Shown: one piece after another, positions 33,563-42,242 of the stretch | How positions within the stretch are numbered: position 1 is the first letter of the stretch | How the letters are laid out: each line of letters begins with the position of its first letter | Origin: Rhodovastum atsumiense | Lineage (GTDB): Bacteria; Pseudomonadota; Alphaproteobacteria; Acetobacterales; Acetobacteraceae | DNA length: 44,246 nucleotides | Assembly (NCBI GenBank): GCA_026225115.1 | Contig: JAMFSE010000033.1 | Location: 1 to 44,246 of the forward strand | Reading direction: 5' to 3' | Translations under genes and position numbers: made by a program | Notes under the pieces: model-generated | What the model was told of the DNA's origin: nothing | What the model saw: the letters and a program-made list of their open reading frames with translations, nothing else | The model's database searches: none

Positions 33563-34792
33563 ATGAAAGACCCCACGCGCGAGGCAGCACTTAGCCTGAT
33601 CACCGCCGTGCTGACCCGCAACAGCTCGCTGGATACTGCCCTGGACGCACTGCCCGAGATCGACGCCAGGGACAAAGCCGCGGCGCATCGGTTGGCAGCC
33701 ACCGTTCTGCGACACACCGGCACGCTGAACGCGGTATTGGAACCGTTCCTGCTGCGCGAACCGCCGCTCGGGGTGCGGCATATCCTCTGGCTTGGCGCCG
33801 CCGCCAGCCTGTTCCTGGAAGCACCGGCGCACGCCGCCGTCGGCACCGCTGTGGATCTGGCCAAAAGCGGCAAGCTCGCGCCCTTTGCCGGCTTGATTAA
33901 TGCGGTACTGCGTAAAGTTGTCACCGGCGGCCCGGCCGGGCTGGAATCGCTCGATATGCCCCGGCTCGACACGCCGGCCTGGGCATGGGCCAGCTGGGGC
34001 GCGCAGGCCCGCGCCATCGCCACCGCGCATCAACATGAAGCGCCTTTGGACATAACGCCGATGCCGGGCTTTCTGCCGGTGGGCGGGGAAAAATTACCGA
34101 CGGGATCGTACCGCTACCCCGCCGGCACCAGCGTTACCGGTCTGCCGGGCTATTCGGCAGGACAATTCTGGGTGCAGGATGCCGCCGCCGCCTTGGCCGC
34201 CAACTACCTCAACATCCAACCCGGCGAGCGCGTGCTTGACCTCTGCGCGGCCCCCGGCGGCAAGACCGCCCAGCTGGCCGCCGCCGGCGGCATTGTCACG
34301 GCGCTCGACCGCGACGCGGCGCGCCTTGGAACGCTCCGCGGCAATCTGCAGCGCCTGCAACTGACGGCCGAGCTGGTCGAGGCTGACGCCACCGGCTGGC
34401 GCCCAGCCGAAAACTTCTCGGCCATCCTGCTGGACGCGCCCTGCAGCGCCACGGGAACGGTTCGCCGTCATCCGGACCTGCTGCATTTACGCAAGCCGCG
34501 CGACATCGCGACTTTGACCCGGCTGCAGGACCAGCTGCTCGATGCAGCGGCTAGTTTCCTGAAGCCAGGCGGCAGGCTGGTTTACGCCGTCTGCTCCCTG
34601 CAGCCCGAGGAGGGCGAGCAGCGGATCAACGCCGCCGTCAGCCGACTCGGATTGCGCCACGACCGCCTGGGCTCGGCCGGATTGCCGGAGGCGATCACCG
34701 CGCAGAAGAATATCCGCACCCACCCCGGATTGTGGCCGGAGCGCGGCGGTATGGACGGTTTTTTTATTGCCAGATTAACAAAGCCCGCCTGA
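33563..34792 (+). CDS. rsmB: 16S rRNA (cytosine-967-C5)-methyltransferase RsmB
   Basis: A 409 aa protein with a NusB-like N-terminal domain (about residues 1-130) and a C-terminal SAM methyltransferase. SAM motif I is VLDLCAAPGGKTAQLAAAGG. The catalytic motifs are LLDAPCSATGTVRRHPDL (the PC cysteine) and YAVCSLQPEEGEQ (the second cysteine, nucleophile). It methylates C967 of 16S rRNA. It starts shortly after tRNA-Ala; rpe follows 122 bases later. Length and motifs are standard. Other members of the Fmu family (NOL1/NOP2) are the alternative, but the NusB domain favours RsmB. Confidence 0.92.
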   Translation: MKDPTREAALSLITAVLTRNSSLDTALDALPEIDARDKAAAHRLAATVLRHTGTLNAVLEPFLLREPPLGVRHILWLGAAASLFLEAPAHAAVGTAVDLAKSGKLAPFAGLINAVLRKVVTGGPAGLESLDMPRLDTPAWAWASWGAQARAIATAHQHEAPLDITPMPGFLPVGGEKLPTGSYRYPAGTSVTGLPGYSAGQFWVQDAAAALAANYLNIQPGERVLDLCAAPGGKTAQLAAAGGIVTALDRDAARLGTLRGNLQRLQLTAELVEADATGWRPAENFSAILLDAPCSATGTVRRHPDLLHLRKPRDIATLTRLQDQLLDAAASFLKPGGRLVYAVCSLQPEEGEQRINAAVSRLGLRHDRLGSAGLPEAITAQKNIRTHPGLWPERGGMDGFFIARLTKPA

Positions 34793-34878
34793 GGCTCAGG
34801 AACTCGCGCCTGAACGTGCCCTGCTTGCGCCAGCCGAGAAAATTCAGCGGTTCTTGGCGATGGTAAAAGTTCTGTGAC

Positions 34879-34908
34879 TTGTGAAAGTCTTAACTAAACA
34901 GGTACAAT
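34879..34908 (+). promoter_or_regulatory. Candidate promoter giving a leaderless rpe transcript
   Basis: TTGTGA (34879-34884) and TACAAT (34903-34908) are spaced 18 bases. The rpe ATG begins six bases after the -10 box, where transcription would be expected to start, and no ribosome-binding site is visible. This is consistent with leaderless translation. Visual match only. Confidence 0.4.
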
Positions 34909-34914
34909 CGAAAT

Positions 34915-35619
34915 ATGGTCAGTGTAACAAATCGTGTCATTATCGCGCCCAGCCTGCTGGCCGCCGATTTTGCCAGGCTGGGCGAAGAAGCCCAGGCGGT
35001 CGAGCGCGCTGGCGCCGACTGGCTGCATCTTGACGTCATGGACGGCCATTTTGTCCCCAACATCACTTTTGGTCCGTTGATCGTCAAAGCTTTGCGCCCG
35101 CACACCAAACTGCCGCTGGATGTGCATCTGATGATCGCGCCGGTTGACCCCTACATCGCCGCCTTCGCTGACGCCGGTGCCGATCATATCAGTGTGCATC
35201 CGGAATCGGGGCCGCATCTGCATCGCACCCTGCAGCTCATCCGCAGCCTCGGTAAAAAGCCCGGCATCGTCCTTAATCCGGCAACGCCGGTGGACGCCAT
35301 CGCCCATGTGCTGGACCTCGCCGATCTGATCATGGTGATGACCGTCAACCCCGGCTTTGGCGGCCAGGCGTTCATCGCCTCCCAGCTTGCCAAAATCGCC
35401 ACGATTCGCGGCATGATCGACGCCACCGGCCGGGACATCGCCTTGCAGGTCGATGGCGGCATCACGCCGCTGACCGCGCGCCAGGTACTTGCCGCCGGCG
35501 CCAACGCGCTGATTGCGGGCACCTCGGTTTTCGGTGCGCCCGACTATGCCGAGGCAATCGCTGACCTGCGCGCCGCGGCTCCTCGCCGCGCTCCAGCCCT
35601 GGCGTCCAGCGCCGGATGA
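34915..35619 (+). CDS. rpe: Ribulose-phosphate 3-epimerase
   Basis: A 234 aa TIM-barrel enzyme interconverting ribulose 5-phosphate and xylulose 5-phosphate in the pentose phosphate pathway. Motifs are IAPSLLAADFARLGEE, the metal-site segment WLHLDVMDGHFVPNITFGP, LDVHLMIAPVDPYI, MVMTVNPGFGGQAFI and the catalytic LQVDGGITPLTA. The last 15 residues are an Ala/Pro/Arg-rich extension. No ribosome site precedes the ATG, but a promoter-like pair sits directly before it. It overlaps the downstream heparinase-like gene by ATGA, so these are co-translated. Confidence 0.95.
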   Translation: MVSVTNRVIIAPSLLAADFARLGEEAQAVERAGADWLHLDVMDGHFVPNITFGPLIVKALRPHTKLPLDVHLMIAPVDPYIAAFADAGADHISVHPESGPHLHRTLQLIRSLGKKPGIVLNPATPVDAIAHVLDLADLIMVMTVNPGFGGQAFIASQLAKIATIRGMIDATGRDIALQVDGGITPLTARQVLAAGANALIAGTSVFGAPDYAEAIADLRAAAPRRAPALASSAG

Positions 35620-37223
35620 GTGGCTTAATGCCGCGCGGCAGCTTTACCCGTAGCGCTCGCGGACTATTCGCCAAACTCCAGAATCTGCGTGCCGCCAACT
35701 TCCCCGACGCCCCATCATTGGCAGTTCGCGACCCATGGCCGGGAGACCCCAGCCGCGGCGCCCGTCTGATCAAAGGGGAAATCACCCTGCTGGGCGCCAG
35801 CCGGGCCTTGCCGCCCGGCCAGTTTTCCAATCTCAGCGGCGCCTCGCCGCTGCTGCGCGCGCATTTGCTGGGCTTCACCTGGCTGCGCGACCTGCGCGCT
35901 CTGGGGACCGACGCCGCCCGCGCCCGCGCCCGCGCTTTGGTCTCGGAATTTATGGATACGATGGACCTGGAGCCGCTGGCGAACCGCGCCGATGTCACCG
36001 GTGCCCGCATCGCCGCCTGGCTTGGCCATTACGATTTTTTTGCCGCCTCCGCCGATGACGACTTCCGTCAGCGATTGATGAGCCGGCTGGTGACCGATGC
36101 CCGCAACCTCGCCGCAGCCCTCCCCGCCGAGGAACATGACGGCCGCGCTTTAACTGCGCTGAAGGGGCTGATCGCCGCTTCAGTGGCGATGCCGGAACAC
36201 GCTGCGTACAGCACCCGCGCCTTGCGCTTTCTGCCACAGGAAATCGAGCGGCAGGTGCTCGGCGATGGCTGTCACATCGAACGCAGCCCAGCGGCGCATC
36301 TCGCCGCTTTGCAGGATCTGACCGAAATACGGGCCCTTCTCCAAAGCGTCAAAATCGAACCGCCGGAAATCCTGCCGGCGGCGATCGACCGCATGGCGCT
36401 GGCGCTCCGCGCCCTGCGGCACGGCGATGGCGGTCTCGCATTGTTCAACGGCAGTCGCGAGGACTTGCCGGGCCTGATCGATCTGGTGCTCAGCCAGGCA
36501 GGGCGTTCGGGCCGTGCCGCCGGCCAGCTGGGCGATAGCGGGTTTCAACGCCTCGCCGCCGGTAAATCCGTCCTGATCGTCGATGCCGGCGCACCGGCGC
36601 CTGCGGGCGCCGACCGCTTTGGCCATGCCGGCACGCTCGGCTTTGAATTTTCAGCTGGCAAGGAGCGCCTGATCGTCAATTGCGGCGCGGCGCCCGCTTC
36701 CGGCGCCGAATGGCGCGACGCTTTGCGCGCCACAGATGCGCATTCAACGCTGATCATCGCCGGCGTCTCGTCCTCGGAAATCCGGGAACGCGGCCTTGGC
36801 CGCAGGCCCGGCCATGTCACCGGCCAACGCCAGGCCGCCGGCGGCGCGCATTGGCTGGAGGCCAGCCACGATGGCTGGGGCAAACTGTTCGGCGCCATCC
36901 ATCATCGCAGACTCTACCTTTCCGAAAGCGGTGAGGATTTGCGCGGCGAGGATCTGATTGAGGCGGAACAACCGCAGCCTTTCCTCATTCGCTTTCACCT
37001 GCACCCCAATGTCACCGCCAGCCTGCAACAGGATAGCGAGGCCGTGCTGCTCCGCCTGCCATCCGGCCAGGGTTGGCGGCTGCGGGCCGATGGCACCAAA
37101 ATTACGATCGAGGAAAGTGTCTATTTCGGTACAACCGAAGCACGCCGCGCAGAACAAATCGTCCTTGCCGGCCATCAGGACGGACCTCAACAGGTCAAAT
37201 GGGCCATCACAAAACTCGGCTGA
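35616..37223 (+). CDS. Heparinase II/III family protein
   Basis: A 535 aa protein with an alpha-helical N-terminal half and a C-terminal beta-rich domain of the heparinase II/III type. Typical segments are LLRAHLLGFTWLRDLRALG, SRLVTDARNLAAALPAEEHDGRALTALKG (extent only) and, in the C-terminal domain, ERLIVNCGAAP, HSTLIIAG and YLSESGEDLRGED. In alphaproteobacteria members lie beside rsmB and purH, and their substrate is unknown; they are presumed polysaccharide lyases without proof. Here the gene overlaps rpe (ATGA), and galE, a glycosyltransferase and creA separate it from purH. No signal peptide is obvious. Confidence 0.85.
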   Translation: MSGLMPRGSFTRSARGLFAKLQNLRAANFPDAPSLAVRDPWPGDPSRGARLIKGEITLLGASRALPPGQFSNLSGASPLLRAHLLGFTWLRDLRALGTDAARARARALVSEFMDTMDLEPLANRADVTGARIAAWLGHYDFFAASADDDFRQRLMSRLVTDARNLAAALPAEEHDGRALTALKGLIAASVAMPEHAAYSTRALRFLPQEIERQVLGDGCHIERSPAAHLAALQDLTEIRALLQSVKIEPPEILPAAIDRMALALRALRHGDGGLALFNGSREDLPGLIDLVLSQAGRSGRAAGQLGDSGFQRLAAGKSVLIVDAGAPAPAGADRFGHAGTLGFEFSAGKERLIVNCGAAPASGAEWRDALRATDAHSTLIIAGVSSSEIRERGLGRRPGHVTGQRQAAGGAHWLEASHDGWGKLFGAIHHRRLYLSESGEDLRGEDLIEAEQPQPFLIRFHLHPNVTASLQQDSEAVLLRLPSGQGWRLRADGTKITIEESVYFGTTEARRAEQIVLAGHQDGPQQVKWAITKLG

Positions 37224-37238
37224 ACGGACGCAGGATTA

Positions 37239-38255
37239 ATGGCCAACGTACTTTTAACCGGCGGCGCAGGATATATCGGCTCACACACCGCGGTCGCTCT
37301 GGCCGAGCGCGGGCATCAGGTCGTCATTCTAGACAATTTCAGAAATTCCCAGCGCGACGTCCCGGACCGTCTGTTGCGCCTGACAGGAAAAAGCTTTCCG
37401 GTAATCGAAGCGGACATCCGCGATACGGCTGCGTGCTCTGCCGCTTTGGCGGCCCACCCGGTCGATGCGGTGATCCATTTCGCGGCCTTGAAGGCGGTCG
37501 GCGAAAGCGAGGCCGATCCGCTGTTATATTACGATATGAATATCATCGGAACGATCCGGTTGCTGGAGGCGATGCAGGCGCAGAACATCCGCCGCATCGT
37601 TTTTTCCTCCTCCGCCACCGTCTACGGCCAGCCGGACACCTCTCCAATCCTGGAAAATTTCCCGACGCGCGTCCAAAGCATCTATGGCCGCACCAAGCTG
37701 GTGATGGAAAACCTGATCACCGATCTGGCCCGCACCGGCAAACTGCTGGCCGCGGCCAATTTGCGTTATGTCAATCCGGTCGGCGCCCATCCCTCGGCCG
37801 TTATCGGCGAGACTCCGACCGGCGTTCCAAATAACCTGATGCCCTTTATGTGTCAGGTCGCCACCGGCCAACGGGAATTTCTAAGTGTCTTTGGCAACGA
37901 CTACAACACGCCGGACGGCACCGGCGTGCGCGACTATATTCACGTCGTCGACCTGGCAAACGCCCACGCTTTGGCGCTGGAATATCTGCTCGCGAACGAC
38001 GTCGCGGTAACCGTCAACCTCGGCACTGGCATCGGCATCTCGGTGCTGGACCTCGTCAACGCCTTCGAGAAAACCACCGGCCGCGCCGTGCCCTATAAAA
38101 TCATGCCCCGCCGCCCCGGAGACGTCGCCAGCTATTTCGCCAACCCCGGCGCCGCCGAAAAACTCTTCGGCTGGAAAGCGGCACTGAATGTGGACGACAT
38201 GTGCCGCGACTCCTGGACCTGGGAAGCAAAGCGGGCAGGGATTAATGATGTTTAG
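37239..38255 (+). CDS. galE: UDP-glucose 4-epimerase
   Basis: A 338 aa extended SDR enzyme of standard length. The NAD motif is TGGAGYIGSHTAVALAERGH at residues 7-26. The active site has FSSSATVYG and YGRTKLVMENL (YxxxK). LRYVNPVGAHPSAVIGE and GTGVRDYIHVVDLA are specific to GalE. It interconverts UDP-glucose and UDP-galactose for cell-surface glycans. AGGA precedes the ATG. It lies 15 bases after the heparinase-like gene, probably in the same operon, and is followed by dispersed repeat copy B and a glycosyltransferase gene. Confidence 0.95.
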   Translation: MANVLLTGGAGYIGSHTAVALAERGHQVVILDNFRNSQRDVPDRLLRLTGKSFPVIEADIRDTAACSAALAAHPVDAVIHFAALKAVGESEADPLLYYDMNIIGTIRLLEAMQAQNIRRIVFSSSATVYGQPDTSPILENFPTRVQSIYGRTKLVMENLITDLARTGKLLAAANLRYVNPVGAHPSAVIGETPTGVPNNLMPFMCQVATGQREFLSVFGNDYNTPDGTGVRDYIHVVDLANAHALALEYLLANDVAVTVNLGTGIGISVLDLVNAFEKTTGRAVPYKIMPRRPGDVASYFANPGAAEKLFGWKAALNVDDMCRDSWTWEAKRAGINDV

Positions 38256-38261
38256 GAAGGA

Positions 38262-38383
38262 GTTCTTTTTCTGAAGAAAAAGAACCAAAAAGACTTTTTG
38301 TGCTGGGGTATGGGCTTTGGTGACATCAGCGCCCATGATCCAGAGTAAATGAAGTTTTTTGGTTCTTTTTTTCAAAAGAGAAC
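38262..38383. repeat. Three-hairpin dispersed repeat, copy B
   Basis: The left hairpin GTTCTTTTTC/GAAAAAGAAC occupies 38262-38285. The central stem is ATGGGC (38310-38315) with GCCCAT (38331-38336). The right hairpin starts GTTCTTTTT at 38362 and ends GAAC at 38383. It fills the gap between galE and the next glycosyltransferase gene. It aligns with copy A at 19811-19935 over its whole length. The hairpins with T-runs could attenuate transcription between the two genes. Confidence 0.85.
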
Positions 38384-38401
38384 TTTCCTATTGAAAACAG
38401 A

Positions 38402-39538
38402 ATGAATCCCAAAACCCTTATTTTCCTGCTGACGGAGGATTGGTTTTTCGCCTCCCACTTCCTCACGCGCGCGCTGGCTGCCAAAGCCGCCGGCTGGCGG
38501 GTGATTTTGGTCGCCTATTCCGGGGCGGCGACGCCCACGATCAGAGAAGCCGGGATAGAGGTTATCCCGGTGGCGTTCATCCGGCGCCGGACCAATCCCT
38601 TCGCGGAATTGCTGTTCACGCTGCAGCTTGCAAAGCTCTACCGGCGGCTGCGGCCGGATATGGTGCATCATATCGCGCTCAAACCGATTTTGGTGGGCGG
38701 TATTGCCGCCAGGCTCGCCGGCGTGCCGGCGATCGTCAACGCACCCACCGGGCTCGGCTTCGTGTTCTCCTCGGAAAAATTGCTCGCGAAACTCTTGAAG
38801 CCGCTGGTCAGCCTGTTGCTGCGCGTGACCCTGTCGCCGAAGAATGCCCGGGTGATTTTCGAGAATCCCGACGATCAGGCTGAATTGGAACGGCTCGGCA
38901 TGATCCGGCCGGGCGCCGCTGTCCTGATCCGGGGCGCAGGTGTCGATATCAAAACTTTCCACCCGGCACCGGAACCGCCGCTGCCGGTGCGGGTGATACT
39001 GATCGCCCGGATGATCCGCGAGAAGGGCGTCGCGGATTTTGTTGAAGCCGCCAGGGTGCTGCGGGACCAGAGGATAGCCGCCGAGTTCGTGCTGGTTGGC
39101 GCGCCGGACCCGGGCAACCCAAATACCGTAAGCGAAGCGGAACTGCGGGCCTGGGAGGCCGCGGGGTTGGTGACATGGCTGGGGCCCAGGAAGGACATCG
39201 CGCAACGCCTGCGCGGCGCGCACATCGCCTGCCAGCCCTCCTCCTACCGCGAAGGGCTGCCGAAATCCGCACTTGAGGCGATGGCCTCCGGCAAGCCCTT
39301 GGTCGCCACCGACATTCCCGGCTGCCGCGAGGCTGTGGTTGATGGAGAGACCGGCATTCTGGTGCCGCCCCGAAACCCGGCGGCGCTGGCGGCAGCATTG
39401 CGGCGGCTGATCGAGGACCCGGCGCTTCGTGCCAGAATGGGCGCCGCCGGCCGGCTGCGCGTCGAACAATATTTTGCCGATGCCATTATCTGCCGCCAGA
39501 CACTTTTAGTGTATGACGCGCTCGTCGCTGGAGCATGA
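38402..39538 (+). CDS. Glycosyltransferase family 4
   Basis: A 378 aa GT-B glycosyltransferase. The N-terminal half has FASHFLTRALAAKAAGW-like character with HHIALKPILVGGIAARLAG and VNAPTGLGFVFSSE. The C-terminal half has VILIARMIREKGVADFVEAA and the nucleotide-sugar motif REGLPKSALEAMASGKPLVATD (E-x7-E). It resembles enzymes of capsule, exopolysaccharide and lipid-linked oligosaccharide synthesis such as PglA-type transferases. The galE gene just upstream may supply UDP-galactose-type donors. No clear ribosome site precedes the ATG. A terminator hairpin begins within its last codons. Confidence 0.88.
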   Translation: MNPKTLIFLLTEDWFFASHFLTRALAAKAAGWRVILVAYSGAATPTIREAGIEVIPVAFIRRRTNPFAELLFTLQLAKLYRRLRPDMVHHIALKPILVGGIAARLAGVPAIVNAPTGLGFVFSSEKLLAKLLKPLVSLLLRVTLSPKNARVIFENPDDQAELERLGMIRPGAAVLIRGAGVDIKTFHPAPEPPLPVRVILIARMIREKGVADFVEAARVLRDQRIAAEFVLVGAPDPGNPNTVSEAELRAWEAAGLVTWLGPRKDIAQRLRGAHIACQPSSYREGLPKSALEAMASGKPLVATDIPGCREAVVDGETGILVPPRNPAALAAALRRLIEDPALRARMGAAGRLRVEQYFADAIICRQTLLVYDALVAGA

Positions 39539-39567
39539 GCGCCTGCAGCATTCATGCTCCAGCTTTT
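39527..39567 (+). terminator. Rho-independent terminator after the GT4 gene
   Basis: A perfect 12-bp stem, GCTGGAGCATGA (39527-39538) pairing with TCATGCTCCAGC (39552-39563), is followed by CTTTTGTTTT. Its left arm includes the last codons and TGA stop of the glycosyltransferase gene. Confidence 0.85.
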
Positions 39568-39644
39568 GTTTTGGCGATCAATTTCATTGGTTTGGCGTCA
39601 ATCTAGCGATTCACTCCAAACCAATATTGATCTAGGAGAGCGCC

Positions 39645-40127
39645 ATGAAAATTGTCCCTATGCTCGCAATAGCCTGTTGTCTGGCAAGCCCGGCCCTGGC
39701 CGAGCAGACCGTCGGCAGCGTGAGCACCAATTTCCGCCTGCTGGGACCGAATGATAAAATCGTGGTCGAGCGTTTCGACGATCCGGACGTCGCCAATGTT
39801 GCCTGCTATGCCTCCTTTGCGCAGACCGGCGGGGTCTCCGGCGGGTTCGGCCTTGCGACAAATCCAAGTAATTTCGGCCTTTCCTGCCTCAGCTACGGTC
39901 CGGTGAGCATTCCGGCGAATTTGCCGCAACGCCAGCAGGTTGGTGCAATCTCAGCTTCCTTCCTGGTCAAGCATTTCGTCCTCAACCGGTTTGTCGACGC
40001 TGCAAACCACACATTGGTTTACGTGCTGATCAGCACGAAAGTCATCAGCGGCTCGCCAGCCAACGCCGTCTCGGCCGTTGTCGCCGGCGGCCCGAGCCCC
40101 GCCAGCCCCGCCAGCAACGCGCCATAA
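39645..40127 (+). CDS. creA: CreA-family periplasmic protein
   Basis: A 160 aa protein with a signal peptide (MKIVPMLAIACCLASPALA, cleavage before EQTVG). The mature part matches CreA: VGSVSTNFRLLGPNDKIVVE, ERFDDPDVANVACYAS and QTGGVSGGFGLA. CreA is a conserved secreted protein of unknown function. The C-terminus has an Ala/Ser/Pro-rich extension, GPSPASPASNAP. AGGAG precedes the ATG. It follows a strong terminator and lies nine bases upstream of purH, so it is likely co-transcribed with purH. The name reflects family membership only. Confidence 0.88.
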   Translation: MKIVPMLAIACCLASPALAEQTVGSVSTNFRLLGPNDKIVVERFDDPDVANVACYASFAQTGGVSGGFGLATNPSNFGLSCLSYGPVSIPANLPQRQQVGAISASFLVKHFVLNRFVDAANHTLVYVLISTKVISGSPANAVSAVVAGGPSPASPASNAP

Positions 40128-40136
40128 GGAAGCCCC

Positions 40137-41693
40137 ATGACGACCGATATTCTACCCATCCGCCGCGCCCTGATTTCCGTCTCCGACAAATCCGGCCTGG
40201 TTGAGTTTGCCAAGGCTTTGTCCGCGCAAGGCGTCGAGATCCTCTCGACCGGCGGCTCCGCCAAAGCGTTGCGCGATGCCGGTGTGATGGTCGTCGAAGT
40301 CTCCGACCACACCGGCTTTCCGGAAATTCTGGATGGCCGCGTTAAAACTTTGGTGCCGCAAATCCACGGCGGCATTCTGGGGCGGCGGGATCTGCCCGAA
40401 CATCTGGCGCAGATGCAGGAACATAACATCGCGCCAATCGATCTGGTTGCCGTCAATCTATATCCCTTCGAGGCGACGGTGGCGCGCGGCGCCGCGTTCG
40501 AAGATTGCGTCGAGAATATCGATATCGGCGGCCCGGCGCTCATTCGCGCCGCGGCGAAAAACCATGATTTCGTTGCGGTGCTGACAGCGCCTGAGCATTA
40601 CGCGACGGTATTGGAAGAACTTGCGGCCCACGGCGGCACCACATTGGCGACCCGAAAAAAACTGGCGGGCAGCGCCTACGCCCGCACCAGCGCCTATGAC
40701 GCCGCCATCGGCGGCTGGTTCGCCGGCCAGAACCACGAGGAATACCCCGCAATTTTCACCTTCTCAGGAAATTTGAAACAAACATTGCGGTATGGCGAAA
40801 ACCCCCACCAATCGGCGGCTTTCTACACCAGTGGCGCGCGCTTTGGCGTCGCCAGCGCCACGCAAATCCAGGGCAAGGAACTCTCCTACAATAATCTCAA
40901 CGACACCGACGCCGCTTTCGAATGCCTGGCCGAATTCACCGGCCCCACGGTCGTCATCGTCAAACACGCCAACCCCTGCGGGGTAGCAACCGCCGGCGAT
41001 CTCTCAGCCGCCTGGGACCTGGCGCTCGCTTGCGATCCGGAATCCGCCTTCGGCGGCATCGTCGCCCTGAACCGCAGGCTCGATGAGGCGACCGCCGCCA
41101 AGATCGCCTCGATCTTTACCGAGGTCATCATCGCGCCGGACGCCACCGAAGGTGCCAAATCCGTGCTGGCGAAGAAGAAGAACCTGCGCCTGCTGCTCAC
41201 CGGCGGCATTCCCGATCCGGCCAGCCTTGGGACCAGCTTCAAATCCATCGCCGGCGGATTTCTACTGCAAAGCCGCGACTATGGGCGGGTCGCGCTGCCG
41301 GACCTGAAGGTCGTAACCAGGCGGGCGCCCTCGGACGCCGAACTGGCCGATCTGCTGTTTGCCTTCCGGGTCTGCAAGCACGTAAAATCCAACGCCATCA
41401 TCTACGCCAAGGCGGGCGCCACGGTCGGCATCGGCGCCGGCCAGATGTCCCGCGTAACCTCCGCCAAAATCGCCGCCTGGAAAGCTGAGGCCGCCGGGCT
41501 GGATACCAAAAACTGCGCCGTCGCCTCGGACGCCTTCTTCCCCTTCGCCGATGGCCTGCAAGCCGCCATCGCCGCCGGTGGGGCCGCCGTCATTCAGCCC
41601 GGCGGCTCGATCCGCGACGCCGAAGTGATTGCCGCGGCCGACGAAGCCGGAATCGCCATGATCTTCACCGGCATGCGGCATTTCCGGCACTAG
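40137..41693 (+). CDS. purH: Bifunctional AICAR transformylase/IMP cyclohydrolase
   Basis: A 518 aa enzyme of standard length performing the last two steps of IMP synthesis. The N-terminal IMP cyclohydrolase domain (about residues 1-200) has [31 protein letters not shown] and [16 protein letters not shown]. The AICAR transformylase domain has [14 protein letters not shown], the conserved [23 protein letters not shown] and the C-terminal [11 protein letters not shown] with [16 protein letters not shown] precedes the ATG. It follows creA by nine bases. The 3' region has a palindromic element rather than a T-tailed terminator in the forward direction. Confidence 0.97.
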   Translation: MTTDILPIRRALISVSDKSGLVEFAKALSAQGVEILSTGGSAKALRDAGVMVVEVSDHTGFPEILDGRVKTLVPQIHGGILGRRDLPEHLAQMQEHNIAPIDLVAVNLYPFEATVARGAAFEDCVENIDIGGPALIRAAAKNHDFVAVLTAPEHYATVLEELAAHGGTTLATRKKLAGSAYARTSAYDAAIGGWFAGQNHEEYPAIFTFSGNLKQTLRYGENPHQSAAFYTSGARFGVASATQIQGKELSYNNLNDTDAAFECLAEFTGPTVVIVKHANPCGVATAGDLSAAWDLALACDPESAFGGIVALNRRLDEATAAKIASIFTEVIIAPDATEGAKSVLAKKKNLRLLLTGGIPDPASLGTSFKSIAGGFLLQSRDYGRVALPDLKVVTRRAPSDAELADLLFAFRVCKHVKSNAIIYAKAGATVGIGAGQMSRVTSAKIAAWKAEAAGLDTKNCAVASDAFFPFADGLQAAIAAGGAAVIQPGGSIRDAEVIAAADEAGIAMIFTGMRHFRH

Positions 41694-41724
41694 AGCGCGA
41701 ACGTGAATCGCCCTCAGCAAAAAT

Positions 41725-41763
41725 GCTAGAGCATGATCGCAGCTAAAGCGATCATGCTCTAGC
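41725..41763. repeat. REP-like palindrome after purH
   Basis: A perfect 16-bp stem, GCTAGAGCATGATCGC (41725-41740) with GCGATCATGCTCTAGC (41748-41763), and a 7-base loop. No T-run follows on the plus strand; on the minus strand ATTTTTGC follows, so it could terminate leftward transcription. Palindromes with an AGAGCATGATC core are frequent between genes in alphaproteobacteria. No second copy is present here. Confidence 0.8.
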
Positions 41764-41828
41764 GCGCAACGCTCCCTTACAAATATCTAGCTTGCACCGG
41801 CGCGGATTGGGGATGATAGAAGTTTGCG

Positions 41829-42242
41829 ATGAATTTGCCATTTACCCTGCCGGACTGGCTGCCAGCCTGGGCCTTCCTGCTCCTGGCAATCCCCGCCTTG
41901 TTGTTTCTATTGGCCTTCATGCTGATGCCGTTTAGCGTCTTTGGGGTCAAAGCGCGGCTGGAGACGATTGAATCCCAACTTGATGCGGTCCAGGAAGAAC
42001 TTCGCAACCTCAATCTCCGCGCCCGCGGCGTCGGCGGACGGGCCTTTACCGACGATGACGCGTTTGATTCGCTGCCCAATTTCGGCGCATTAAAATCCTC
42101 GCAAAAAGCCTATACCGAAATCCCGACAGCGCCGCCGATCCCGCCGCCGCCGCTCACCCCCGTGGTGGACCGGCGCGACCGGGCGGAGCCGCCGCGCCTG
42201 CCGCCGCGCCCCACCCGGCGCACTGAGCCGCGGCTAGACTGA
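41829..42242 (+). CDS. Small membrane-anchored hypothetical protein
   Basis: A 137 aa protein that I do not recognise. One hydrophobic segment (about residues 14-38, including LLLAIPALLFLLAFML) is followed by a short coiled-coil-like stretch RLETIESQLDAVQEELRNLNLR. A proline-rich, arginine-rich tail with PPIPPPPLTP and PPRLPPRPTRR follows. The layout suggests an inner-membrane anchor with a cytoplasmic or periplasmic scaffold tail. It follows purH and the palindrome, and its TGA stop shares a base with the presumed ATT start of the epimerase-like gene, so they form a coupled pair. Confidence 0.65.
   Translation: MNLPFTLPDWLPAWAFLLLAIPALLFLLAFMLMPFSVFGVKARLETIESQLDAVQEELRNLNLRARGVGGRAFTDDDAFDSLPNFGALKSSQKAYTEIPTAPPIPPPPLTPVVDRRDRAEPPRLPPRPTRRTEPRLD

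Noticed and set aside
39554-39754. Small plus-strand frame overlapping the creA start
   Set aside because: No ribosome site, begins inside the terminator region, and overlaps the well-supported creA gene.
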